A stretch of 64,000 nt of DNA from Candidatus Cloacimonadota bacterium (GTDB lineage Bacteria > Cloacimonadota > Cloacimonadia > Cloacimonadales > Cloacimonadaceae), in assembly GCA_023228125.1 (NCBI GenBank), contig JALOBT010000008.1, positions 5,995-69,994 of the forward strand, given 5' to 3'. Below are positions 1-8,054 of the stretch, piece after piece (the stretch's first letter is position 1; every line of letters starts with the position of its first letter). The translations under genes were made by a program, and so were the position numbers. The notes under the pieces were generated by a model. The model did not search any database, had not been told where the DNA came from, and worked only from the letters and a program-made list of their open reading frames with translations.

Positions 1-784
1 AGTTTTCCATCACCCTCAGGCCAAAGAGCCTGGAGGCTCCGATGGCGATATCGCTGTAGCCGGCAAAGTCAAGATAGATCTGAAAGGCATAGCCAAATAC
101 GGCCAGAAGCGCAAGGCCCGGGTGATATTGGCTGGGATTATTCCAGATTCCAGAGATGAAGAACCCCAGCCAATCCGCGAACACCAGCTTTTTGAAGAGT
201 CCGATAACTATGCGCCGGCTGCCCAGCTCCAGATCAGCCTTCTTGAAAGGAATCCGAGGGCTTTGAAACTGCGGATTCAGCCGCTCAAAACGCTCGATCG
301 GCCCTGCCAAAAAGATGGTAAACAGGCTGTTGTACAGCAAAAAATCGGCAAAACTGCCCGGCTTCACCAATTTCCATTTGATATCGCTGAGATAGCTGAT
401 CTGTTTGAAGGCGATATAGCTGAGGCCCAGCGGCAAAAGCAGATGATGCAAACTGAAGCGGGGCAAAGCTTCTAAGAAGATGTATAAGCTGTCGAAAAGG
501 CCGGCCAAAAACCCCAGATATTTGAAAAAGATCAGGCTGGCCAGGATGCCGATCACACCCAAAACATGCACCCAACTATTCCTCTTCAGCCGATAGATCG
601 CCTGCCCCATGCCATAGCTGAAGAGAGTAAGAGCCAACACCACGACCAAAGACTGGTGATCCAGCAGCCAGATAAAGAGCAGGCTGGCAGCGCTTAAGAG
701 TAGATTCCTGGCACGCTGAGCGGGCAAAAGCCAATACAAAACCAGGCTGAGACCCAGGATGGCAAAGAACTCAAAACTAATCAT
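1..784 (-). CDS. MBOAT-family membrane O-acyltransferase (partial, C-terminus beyond window)
   Basis: Reading the minus strand from the ATG at 784 gives an uninterrupted 261-codon frame that runs off the window start. It begins MISFEFFAILGLSLVLYWLL and is a series of hydrophobic segments. Family landmarks are visible: LFSYGMGQAIYRLK, then LPLGLSYIAFKQISYLSD, then FLAGPIERFERLNPQF, then a late FGYAFQIYLDFAGYSDIAIG. This order is typical of AlgI/DltB/PatA-type membrane-bound O-acyltransferases, which move acyl groups from a carrier onto extracytoplasmic hydroxyls; in that family the catalytic His lies further on, here outside the window. The gene starts 34 bp after an acyl carrier protein gene, which suggests that carrier is the acyl donor. 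That partnership is inferred from position. Confidence 0.88.
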   Translation of the reverse strand, partial: MISFEFFAILGLSLVLYWLLPAQRARNLLLSAASLLFIWLLDHQSLVVVLALTLFSYGMGQAIYRLKRNSWVHVLGVIGILASLIFFKYLGFLAGLFDSLYIFLEALPRFSLHHLLLPLGLSYIAFKQISYLSDIKWKLVKPGSFADFLLYNSLFTIFLAGPIERFERLNPQFQSPRIPFKKADLELGSRRIVIGLFKKLVFADWLGFFISGIWNNPSQYHPGLALLAVFGYAFQIYLDFAGYSDIAIGASRLFGLRVMEN

Positions 785-818
785 TTAAAGCAGGCTCTGT
801 TGCGAGGAAATATTAGTG

Positions 819-1049
819 CTAAAACTGCTGGATAATCTGAACCATCTGCTTTATCGTATCAAAGCTTTCCGCTGTGATCCTGGGAGCAGGAATCCTCTTG
901 CCAAATTCTCTTTCAATATAGCTTTGCAGAGACACCAGAGAAAAGGAATCGATAAAGCCGCCGGAGATAAGCTTGGTATCGGCATCGATCTCGGTCTCAG
1001 GGTCGTCCAGAAACTCGTCTCGGATAAATTCTAATAGTTGTGCTTCCAT
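819..1049 (-). CDS. Acyl carrier protein
   Basis: This 76-residue acidic protein has the size and helical pattern of a stand-alone acyl carrier protein. The phosphopantetheine attachment motif is GGFIDSFSLV, with Ser35 as the attachment site (DSF instead of the usual DSL). It lies 9 bp after the alpha-oxoamine synthase gene and 34 bp before the MBOAT gene, all on the minus strand, so the three are probably co-transcribed. A dedicated carrier in this position, rather than in a fab cluster, points to a specialised acylation pathway and not to bulk fatty-acid synthesis. It could equally be a D-alanyl-carrier-like protein of a Dlt-type system, but no DltA-type ligase is seen. Confidence 0.85.
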   Translation of the reverse strand: MEAQLLEFIRDEFLDDPETEIDADTKLISGGFIDSFSLVSLQSYIEREFGKRIPAPRITAESFDTIKQMVQIIQQF

Positions 1050-1058
1050 AGGTTTACC

Positions 1059-2303
1059 TCATAGTTGCAGATTTAGTAGTTCAGCTTTGGTCTTGCCCAG
1101 AAGATCATACTTTTGGGCGATCTCGATAAAGGCAGCCCGGGCCACCCGCAAATCTTCCTCAGTATGCGCCGCTGAGACCTGGGTGCGGATCCTGGCCTGA
1201 GCCTGGGGCACCACGGGGAAGAAAAAGCCCACCGCAAAGACCTTCCTGGCATAGAGTTCATCGGCAAATATCTGGGTTAACTTCGCATTATAGAGCATGA
1301 CCGGCACGATGGGAGATGCGCCTGGGACTACGATGAAGCCGGCCTCGCTGAGAGCCTTGCGCCACCAGATAGCCTTGCGTTCCAAGCTGTCCCGCGCCTT
1401 TGTGCTGGCCTGAAGGATATCTAAGACCTTGCAGGTAGTCATGGTGATCGCAGGTGCCAATGCATTCGAAAAAAGATAGGGACGCGCTCTTTGCCGCAGC
1501 AGGTCAATCAGTTCGGTGCGGCCGGAAATACAGCCGCCGGAAGCTCCACCCAGGGCTTTGCCAAAGGTGGTGCTGATCAGATCGATCTTGCCCATCACCT
1601 GGCAGAGTTCGTGGCTGCCGCGCCCCGTCTTCCCGATAAAACCGGTGGCATGGGAATCATCCACAAAGACCAGTGCCTCAAATTCTTCTGCAAGCTGTAC
1701 GATCTCAGCCAAATGCGCAATATCTCCGTCCATGGAAAACACCCCATCGGTGATGATGATCTTGATATCCTTATCTTGATGCAGCTCCAATTTCTGGCGT
1801 AAATGCTTCATATCGCTATGTTTATAGCTATCGTGCTGGGCGCGGGACAAACGCATACCATCGATGATGGAAGCATGCACCAGCCGGTCCGAAATCATGA
1901 TGGCACTCTCATCCAAAAGAGTCTCAAAGACCGCCGCATTGGCATCAAAGCAGGAAGAGAAGAGGATGGTATCCTGGGTGCCCAAAAAGGCGGAAAGGCG
2001 CGCTTCCAGCTCTTTGTGAATATCCTGAGTTCCGCAGATAAAGCGCACGGAAGATAGCCCGTAGCCGCGATGATCCAAAGCCTCATGGGCTGCTTTGATC
2101 ACTTCGGGGTGGCTGGACAGGCCCAGATAGTTATTTGAGCACATATTGATCAGCTCTTGCTGAGCATTACCCGGTGGATATTCCACCGCTACTTTGGCGC
2201 CCTGTTTATCGTGAATAATGCGCTCCTGCTTATACAGCCCGCTCTGCAGAATCTGCTTCAGGATATCCTGATACCGGGCTCGGAGCTTTTCGGAAAAAGC
2301 CAT
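1059..2303 (-). CDS. kbl: Alpha-oxoamine synthase, glycine C-acetyltransferase (Kbl)-like
   Basis: This 414-residue PLP enzyme is of the alpha-oxoamine synthase family. Kbl/KBL-type enzymes join glycine and acetyl-CoA to give 2-amino-3-ketobutyrate, or run the reverse step in threonine breakdown. Visible landmarks are SNNYLGLSSHPEV near residue 56, DGVFSMDGDIA near 187, VDDSHATGFIG near 214, the PLP lysine Lys249 in STTFGKALGGASGG, and a C-terminal VVPQAQARIRTQVSAAHT. These match E. coli-type Kbl closely from memory of the family. There is no threonine dehydrogenase (tdh) neighbour. An ACP gene follows after 9 bp, so the acyl donor could be ACP-bound, as in some relatives that make lipids or signals. 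It starts 3 bp after the cyclophilin stop. The fold is certain; the substrate is not. Confidence 0.85.
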   Translation of the reverse strand: MAFSEKLRARYQDILKQILQSGLYKQERIIHDKQGAKVAVEYPPGNAQQELINMCSNNYLGLSSHPEVIKAAHEALDHRGYGLSSVRFICGTQDIHKELEARLSAFLGTQDTILFSSCFDANAAVFETLLDESAIMISDRLVHASIIDGMRLSRAQHDSYKHSDMKHLRQKLELHQDKDIKIIITDGVFSMDGDIAHLAEIVQLAEEFEALVFVDDSHATGFIGKTGRGSHELCQVMGKIDLISTTFGKALGGASGGCISGRTELIDLLRQRARPYLFSNALAPAITMTTCKVLDILQASTKARDSLERKAIWWRKALSEAGFIVVPGASPIVPVMLYNAKLTQIFADELYARKVFAVGFFFPVVPQAQARIRTQVSAAHTEEDLRVARAAFIEIAQKYDLLGKTKAELLNLQL

Positions 2304-2306
2304 AGA

Positions 2307-3398
2307 TCAGAGCTTACTTATCTTGCGATAGATACTGCCGGTGGGGCTCTTCAGTCTGAGCAGATATACCCCGGCTGTAAGTTCCTGACCCTCGCCGTTT
2401 TTCCCATCCCAATGCACAGATAGATCGCCGGCTTTGTGGAAAGCGGAAAACAGGCTTCTGAGCTTTTGTCCCTTCAGATTATAGACTTCGAGGCTAATCT
2501 GCTGATCAGTTTTGAGTTCGCAGTTTATAGCCAGATTTCCCAAGAAAGGATTCGGACTCACCTGCAAATCAAGATCAACAAGAGCCGGACTCACAGCATC
2601 TTGCGCCTGAATACCGCTATCGATCTCCCAGACAGCCTCATAGGATATGCTATCTGAGGAAGCGACATGGCAGCGCACCGTATGCAGGCCGCCTGAGGCG
2701 AAACTGGTCTCCAGCAGGAAGCTGTTTTCAGGGTCTAAGGCTTCATCTATATACCATTGAAAGCTAAGTTCTGCCTCATCAGTATAGGCCTCTACCACGA
2801 AGAATTCAACTTGACCGGCGATGGTTTCAAAGACCTCATCGGTAGGCGGGATCAATTCTCCAATCTGCAAATCCAGCATCCGCAAAGTGAAGATATTGAC
2901 CGGAGTAACGGGTCTGTCATTGGCATCTGTAGGAACCGCGCCAATGGCCAAAACATTTTCCAAACCCTCGATGATATCACCAAAGATAGCGTAGGAGCCA
3001 TTCAGATGATTCGCCGGGGCCACAGTGATGTAATACTGGCTGCCAGCACTATTGGGAGCAGAAGTTCTGGCCATAGCCAGGACTCCGGCATGGTCATGCA
3101 AAAGCCCGGGGTAAAACTCATCCTGAATGGTGTAGCCGGGGCCGCCAGTGCCGGTGCCATGAGGACAGCCGTCCTGGATCATAAAATGATCAATCACGCG
3201 GTGAAAAATGAGATTATTGTAAAAACCAGAATTGGCCAGATCGCGGAAGTTATAGGCGGTGATGGGCACCAGTTCATCGTATAATTCTGCGGTGAAGCTA
3301 CCCATTGAGGTATGCCAACGGGCAAACATACGGGCATTTGAGATGGCCGGCATACAGATCAAAATGCCAAGCATAATAATTGTCAATCTGTGTTTCAT
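2307..3398 (-). CDS. Secreted cyclophilin-type peptidyl-prolyl isomerase with C-terminal sorting-like domain
   Basis: The 363-residue product has a signal peptide (MKHRLTIIMLGILICMPAIS), then a cyclophilin domain at about residues 25-175. Its core motifs are FHRVIDHFMIQDGCPHGTGT, GVLAMARTSAPNSAGSQYYI and YAIFGDIIEGLENV. A spacer follows, then a FlgD-like C-terminal domain from about residue 275. That domain has the core VSPNPFLG and the ending DGKNGEGQELTAGVYLLRL, the type used in this group as an export or cell-surface sorting signal. The gene should therefore encode an isomerase delivered outside the inner membrane for folding of secreted proteins. It lies 62 bp downstream of trmFO and 3 bp before the Kbl-like gene. 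The sorting role of the tail is inferred from family resemblance. Confidence 0.88.
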   Translation of the reverse strand: MKHRLTIIMLGILICMPAISNARMFARWHTSMGSFTAELYDELVPITAYNFRDLANSGFYNNLIFHRVIDHFMIQDGCPHGTGTGGPGYTIQDEFYPGLLHDHAGVLAMARTSAPNSAGSQYYITVAPANHLNGSYAIFGDIIEGLENVLAIGAVPTDANDRPVTPVNIFTLRMLDLQIGELIPPTDEVFETIAGQVEFFVVEAYTDEAELSFQWYIDEALDPENSFLLETSFASGGLHTVRCHVASSDSISYEAVWEIDSGIQAQDAVSPALVDLDLQVSPNPFLGNLAINCELKTDQQISLEVYNLKGQKLRSLFSAFHKAGDLSVHWDGKNGEGQELTAGVYLLRLKSPTGSIYRKISKL

Positions 3399-3460
3399 TT
3401 CTGTCTCCTATTTGAACTTTATAATATCGTTTTGCCACAGGCAAGTGAGCAAATGGTTTC

Positions 3461-4807
3461 TCAATCTGACTCCCGCACTATAGGCTCTGCTGCCAAAGCT
3501 TTTGAAAAAGCACTGCTTAAGACCTGGATGGAGCGGGCACAGAGCATTTGGCGTTTGAGCCGCTTATCACGTGGGGCATTTTCCAAAACCGGCAAAATCC
3601 CGAAATTCGCATTGACCGGAGAAAAGCTCTGTTTGGGCTGTAGGACAAGCAATCTGCGCCACAATTGCCCCAAGATGGTTTCTTCGGGAAGGCTGTCTAT
3701 CTCACCCGCGATGATGCCCGCTACCAGCAAACCGGTGGCGATGCATTCTACATAACCTTCCACTCCGCTGAGCTGACCGGCCACAAAGACATCAGCTCTG
3801 GCTTTGAGGCTGAGGTTTTCACTTAAAATCAGGGGGGAATTGAGATAAGTATTGCGATGGATGGAGCCATAGCGCAGGAAATCCGCATCGGCCAGACCTG
3901 GAATCAGCTTGAAGATGCGTTTCTGTTCTGGATAGCGCAGCATGGTCTGGCAGCCCACCAGGTTATAGGCGGTGCGATCTTTATTTTCCGCACGCAATTG
4001 CAGCACGGCATAAGCTTTCTGGCCTGTGGAAGGAACTTCCAGGCCCATCGGCCGCATCACGCCATGCCTCAGGGTGTCCTTACCGCGGCGGGCCAGCTCT
4101 TCGATGGGAATGCAGTTTTCATAAAAGTTAAAGCTTTCCCCGCTGAAGAAGGCGTCTTCAAATTCATGCGCCTCATGTATTTCACCTTCCAGCAGAGCAT
4201 CCACAAAGCGGTAATACTCATCTTTCTCAAAGGCGCAATTCAGATAGTCCGGCTCGCCTTTGTCGTAACGGGCTTTGGCATATACCTTGTCCAGGTCAAT
4301 GCTATCGGCATCGATGATGGGCGCAATGGCATCAAAAAAGAAGAGCTGATCCTCTCCCAGGAGGCTCACCAGATGGTGCATCAAGCCGCTGGAGCTCAGT
4401 GGCCCGGTAGCCACAATCACTTTGCCTTCAGGCAGCTTGGTGATCTCCTGGCGGAAAAGCTGAATCTGAGGATTAGCCTCGATTTCCTGAGTAATTCTGG
4501 AGGCAAAAAGGCTGCGGTCCACAGCCAGAGCATGGCCGGCCGGAACGCTGCAATCATGCGCTATGGGCAGTAGCATGCAGCCCAGGATGTGCAGCTCTGC
4601 TTTGAGCAAGCCAGAGGCGGTATCCAGACGGGTGGATTTGAGGCTGTTGCTACAGACCAATTCGGCCAGGAGCCCACTCTGATGTGCCTCGGTTTGCTTG
4701 AGGGGGCGCATCTCATAAAGTTTTACCTGATAGCCTCTGGCGGCCAGTTGCAAAGCGGCCTCGCAGCCGGATAGTCCAGCTCCGATGATGCTGATTTTGC
4801 GTTTCAT
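3461..4807 (-). CDS. trmFO: Methylenetetrahydrofolate-tRNA-(uracil-5-)-methyltransferase TrmFO
   Basis: This 448-residue flavoprotein makes ribothymidine at position 54 of tRNA using methylene-tetrahydrofolate and FADH2. The N-terminus carries the FAD-binding motif IGAGLSGCEAALQLA, followed by YEMRPLKQTEAH and the family-typical LAELVCSNSLKS. Later come ATGPLSS, FFDAIAPIID and GQLSGVEGYVECIATGL. The reading frame is open 44 codons further upstream, but the extra residues are unlike the family and overlap the preceding DUF4340 gene. The ATG at 4807 (MKRKISIIGAG) is therefore the start. It lies 37 bp after that gene's stop and is probably read through from the exporter genes. Only a weak purine-rich ribosome site is visible. 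Confidence 0.95.
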   Translation of the reverse strand: MKRKISIIGAGLSGCEAALQLAARGYQVKLYEMRPLKQTEAHQSGLLAELVCSNSLKSTRLDTASGLLKAELHILGCMLLPIAHDCSVPAGHALAVDRSLFASRITQEIEANPQIQLFRQEITKLPEGKVIVATGPLSSSGLMHHLVSLLGEDQLFFFDAIAPIIDADSIDLDKVYAKARYDKGEPDYLNCAFEKDEYYRFVDALLEGEIHEAHEFEDAFFSGESFNFYENCIPIEELARRGKDTLRHGVMRPMGLEVPSTGQKAYAVLQLRAENKDRTAYNLVGCQTMLRYPEQKRIFKLIPGLADADFLRYGSIHRNTYLNSPLILSENLSLKARADVFVAGQLSGVEGYVECIATGLLVAGIIAGEIDSLPEETILGQLWRRLLVLQPKQSFSPVNANFGILPVLENAPRDKRLKRQMLCARSIQVLSSAFSKALAAEPIVRESD

Positions 4808-4844
4808 ATTTCCCGCTTGTTCAGAAAATGGTAGGGTTGAATCT

Positions 4845-5768
4845 TCATGCCCCACCTCTTCTTTTGAAGATCTCGGCATTGCGGATAAAACGAAAGACTG
4901 TGTTAAATTCCACTTGATACAGCACAGACATATCGTCATCTATGCGAAGCTGATAGCGGTGCGCATCAAACTCGGCAAAATCCAGCTTGCGTACCTCACC
5001 TTTTACATCGGTGATCCAGAGTGTGCACATGGGGTTTTCAAAGGCCTTCCGATACTGTTCATCTTCTCCAGAGACAAAGATATAGCTACGGAAGTTTTGC
5101 AGAATGCTGATGATTTTACCCAGCGAGTAATTATCGTGCTCTACCTTAAAATCGTTCCTGGCATCGTGAAAAGTCCATTCTAGGCCCTCCCGAGCCAAAG
5201 TATAAGTATTCTTTTCATGCTGCACCTTGATTTGCTTTAGATCTTCTTCCCAATAGTGGATGATGATGGGTGAACGCCAATTGATCAGTTCGGGCTGAAA
5301 GGCTTGCACCACTTTGTTTTTGACCTGATAGACTTTGGTGTCGCCATCATAACGGAAGTAATCCCAGGCATTACCCAGATTGCTGAAGAGCACATGCACC
5401 TTTTTGGATTTATCGCTCACGCGGATATGCAAAGCTTCTTCATCTTGCAACTGATAACGCTCGATAGCTCCTTCCGCTTCGCTCATGGCGGTGGTGGGAT
5501 ACTCCGCTGTCAAGACATTCTCAAAGAACTGCTGTATCTTCAGTGAATCTGCCTTCCAGAGCAGATCGCCTTTTACCTTCCAGATTCCTTCATCCAGGAT
5601 CAATTCCACTGCCTTTTCAGCATTGAAGATCTCGATCTTCTGTAGTTTTTCCAGATTCAGACGAAATATCGCTTTGCTGCTTTCCGGGGGCTTGACTATC
5701 CTGAGCACAATATAGGCCAAAAGCAGCACTGCCAGCAGGATGATGAGGATTAGTCTGGTTCTTTTCAT
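4845..5768 (-). CDS. DUF4340 domain protein, exporter-associated
   Basis: The 307-residue protein has one N-terminal membrane segment (LILIILLAVLLLAYIVLRIV) and then a soluble, presumably periplasmic, region. The pattern of short WxVxGxLLWKAD and YQVKNKVVQAF stretches is typical of DUF4340 proteins. These commonly sit directly after Gld-type ABC exporter genes. Its start overlaps the stop of the GldG-like gene by 4 bp, so the two should be translationally coupled and probably act in one complex. No catalytic residues are known for the family and none are claimed here. Recognition rests on architecture and position. Confidence 0.75.
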   Translation of the reverse strand: MKRTRLILIILLAVLLLAYIVLRIVKPPESSKAIFRLNLEKLQKIEIFNAEKAVELILDEGIWKVKGDLLWKADSLKIQQFFENVLTAEYPTTAMSEAEGAIERYQLQDEEALHIRVSDKSKKVHVLFSNLGNAWDYFRYDGDTKVYQVKNKVVQAFQPELINWRSPIIIHYWEEDLKQIKVQHEKNTYTLAREGLEWTFHDARNDFKVEHDNYSLGKIISILQNFRSYIFVSGEDEQYRKAFENPMCTLWITDVKGEVRKLDFAEFDAHRYQLRIDDDMSVLYQVEFNTVFRFIRNAEIFKRRGGA

Positions 5769-7330
5769 GGCTTTTGTCTCAACTTAAGTTTACGTTTGAG
5801 TGCCAGCAGCAGCCCAATGAGCACCAGGATCAAAGGCGGCAAGACAATGGCTACTACCTTGGCCGTGGTTTTGATATTGTTTTCGATCTTTTCCATATTA
5901 CCCCAGTCTATGCCGATCTTTTGCATAAAGCGCGGCACACTGAGCAAAGAAGTGCTCAGGTGACGGCTGCGGATCTGGATCATGGAATCCCGGCCCAAAA
6001 GATAGTCCAGAGCATTGAGCACGATGTTACCACGCTGGTCATAGCTGCTGTTGTTGCTATCCACGATGAGCTCTTTATCGCCAAAAAGCACCAGCTTGAG
6101 CTGGGGTGATTTTGCCACAAAATCGGGGTCTGTCTCTGCAAATTCCGATCCTATAAAATAGCTGTCAAACGAGCCGCTGAGGATGGCTGCTGTGTTGATG
6201 GGACCCGCAGTAAATACGTCATAACCGGGGTTGTAATATAGCTCCGGCTCGATCTCAAATTCCGGTGCCTTGATCCAGCCGGATTGCACGGAAGTCTGCA
6301 AGATGGGCTCAAAACTGAGGCCGGGCTTGCCGCTAAAGCTGATCCCGCTGGCCAGATACATCACGATATTATCTATGTTTTGGGTGATGGGATGAGAGCT
6401 GCCACGCAGCACCGGATTCATGGGAAAATTCACCATATTCCCCAATCCCTTCTGCTGCTGATCGCAGTGCATATCCAAAACCATATCGTCTGAAAGCCTA
6501 AAGCCATAGTGCTCAAGCAGATCTATTACGTTTGTATCCAGAGCAAAGAAACGGGGGGTAGTGGGATCTTTATCCACCTTGTCTTGCAAAAAGACGACCT
6601 TACCGCCGCGCATGATATATTGATCCAGATTGTAAAGCTGGTTTTCGCTGAGATCTCCCACAGTTCCGGTAAAAAGCAGCGCTTCGGTCTGCGTTAGCGG
6701 CTCGCTCAGCTTGGCATCATAGACGTTAAAGTTTGAGAACAAAGCGCGCTCAAAGTTCTCGAATTGAAATTCAAAGAAGCCGCTGCCCTGATATACCGCG
6801 ACCTTGGGCATGGTGTGTGCCGCCAAAGCCTGGATGCGCATGGTGAGCTCATATTCCAATTGAGGCTCCATATTGGGCATCAGGTTCATAGATTGGACTT
6901 TGCCCTGATATTCGAAGAGCAGCCCAAAGATTACTTCCTTGGTAGTGAACTGATCATTTTCATAGATCTGAAAGCGGATGCGGCTGAGGCCGCTATCTTG
7001 CGCCAGTTGATACAATTCTTCCCGGCTGCGCGGCTTTAGATATTCATAGCGAAATTTACCCCGGCTCACGCTGGCATATTCCCGCAGCAGATCATTGGTA
7101 TAGCGGTCCAGCGAATTCATGGTGGCAGGCAGGGAGGATGAGGAGACTATCTTCACCACCATCACATCTTCCAAAGCGCGCATGGCGTCTTTACTGACCC
7201 GGCTCAGGCTATAGGCCTTACCCAAAGAAAAGTCTATTCTCAGGCTGAAATATCCCAGCACCAAAAGCAGGACTACGACGATGCCGATCTTGATCGACAG
7301 GGAACTCATGATGCCAAATGTTTTCTTCAT
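5765..7330 (-). CDS. GldG-like ABC exporter auxiliary protein
   Basis: This 521-residue protein has an N-terminal membrane helix (about residues 10-30), a long extracytoplasmic domain, and a C-terminal membrane helix (VVAIVLPPLILVLIGLLLAL) before a basic tail. The extracytoplasmic part has the ABC_transp_aux / GldG pattern: a dithiol-fold-like start with LLREYASVSRGKFRYEYL, then YQGKVQSMNLMPNMEPQLEY, VAVYQGSGFFEF, and GGKVVFLQDKVD. GldG-like proteins partner a GldF-type permease in gliding or export ABC systems. It starts 1 bp after the permease stop and overlaps the DUF4340 gene by 4 bp. The transported substrate cannot be told from the sequence. Confidence 0.85.
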   Translation of the reverse strand: MKKTFGIMSSLSIKIGIVVVLLLVLGYFSLRIDFSLGKAYSLSRVSKDAMRALEDVMVVKIVSSSSLPATMNSLDRYTNDLLREYASVSRGKFRYEYLKPRSREELYQLAQDSGLSRIRFQIYENDQFTTKEVIFGLLFEYQGKVQSMNLMPNMEPQLEYELTMRIQALAAHTMPKVAVYQGSGFFEFQFENFERALFSNFNVYDAKLSEPLTQTEALLFTGTVGDLSENQLYNLDQYIMRGGKVVFLQDKVDKDPTTPRFFALDTNVIDLLEHYGFRLSDDMVLDMHCDQQQKGLGNMVNFPMNPVLRGSSHPITQNIDNIVMYLASGISFSGKPGLSFEPILQTSVQSGWIKAPEFEIEPELYYNPGYDVFTAGPINTAAILSGSFDSYFIGSEFAETDPDFVAKSPQLKLVLFGDKELIVDSNNSSYDQRGNIVLNALDYLLGRDSMIQIRSRHLSTSLLSVPRFMQKIGIDWGNMEKIENNIKTTAKVVAIVLPPLILVLIGLLLALKRKLKLRQKP

Positions 7331-7331
7331 T

Positions 7332-8054
7332 TCAACGCTCCTGCATCATGTTTTTGCTTTGCAAATTAAACTCCGCCAAAAAGGCAAAGATCAGCGTGAC
7401 TGCCACAAAAAACAGCAGATCCCGAATATCCAATACCCCTTTCATAAAGCCGGAAAGATGGTAGTCAAAACTAAAGAATTGCAGATACCGCACCAGCGAT
7501 AGAGGCGCGAGGGCCAAGAGAAACCGGATCACATAAAAGAAGCCGGAGATCACCAAGGCCAGCACGAAGGCCAAGACCTGATTCGAAGGCAGAGAGCTGG
7601 CAAAGACACCGATCGAGATATAGGCCAGGGCGGCAAAGGCCAAACCTAAAATACCCAGAATGACAGCGCCATAATCGATGTTTTCACCCAGAACCATCAC
7701 GATCCCAAAATAGATAAGGCAAAAAGCCAGCAGGGTCAAGACTTGCAAAAAGGCACAGAGAATCTTGCCCCAGACCACTTGGGACAGCCGGATGGGCAAA
7801 GTGCTGAGCAGCTCGATAGTTCCGCTGCTGCGCTCTTTGGCAATGCTGCCCATGGTGATGGCCGGGATAAAGAAGATGAACAGCAGGTGAATGATGCTAT
7901 AAATGCCACGCAGCTCAGCTAAATTTATCTTAAACAAGGTGGTGGCAAAGGCTGCCCCAGAGATCACCAAAAACAGCACAAAGACTATATAGGAGGTTAC
8001 CGAGCGCAGCGCTAATTGATATTCTTTCCTGGCAATAGTTAAGATCGCATTCAT
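7332..8054 (-). CDS. ABC-2 type (GldF-like) permease
   Basis: The 240-residue protein has six hydrophobic segments and the classic ABC-2/GldF layout. It has an N-terminal amphipathic start (ILTIARKEYQLALRSVTSYI), an early helix with a large-residue loop, and then FFIPAITMGSIAKERSSGTIELL, of which SIAKERSSGTIELL is the hallmark coupling segment. It would form the membrane channel of the exporter together with the adjacent ATPase. Its start overlaps the ATPase stop by 4 bp, and the GldG-like gene follows after 1 bp. The substrate is unknown; GldF-type permeases are annotated both in gliding and in general export. Confidence 0.9.
   Translation of the reverse strand: MNAILTIARKEYQLALRSVTSYIVFVLFLVISGAAFATTLFKINLAELRGIYSIIHLLFIFFIPAITMGSIAKERSSGTIELLSTLPIRLSQVVWGKILCAFLQVLTLLAFCLIYFGIVMVLGENIDYGAVILGILGLAFAALAYISIGVFASSLPSNQVLAFVLALVISGFFYVIRFLLALAPLSLVRYLQFFSFDYHLSGFMKGVLDIRDLLFFVAVTLIFAFLAEFNLQSKNMMQER

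Noticed and set aside
3420..3445. A hairpin after trmFO as a terminator
   Set aside because: The TTGCC/GGCAA stem is only 5 bp and is followed by AAACG on the minus strand, not T residues.
4808..4939. A longer TrmFO with 44 extra N-terminal residues
   Set aside because: The added residues overlap the upstream gene, do not resemble the family, and would place the FAD motif far from the N-terminus where TrmFO has it.
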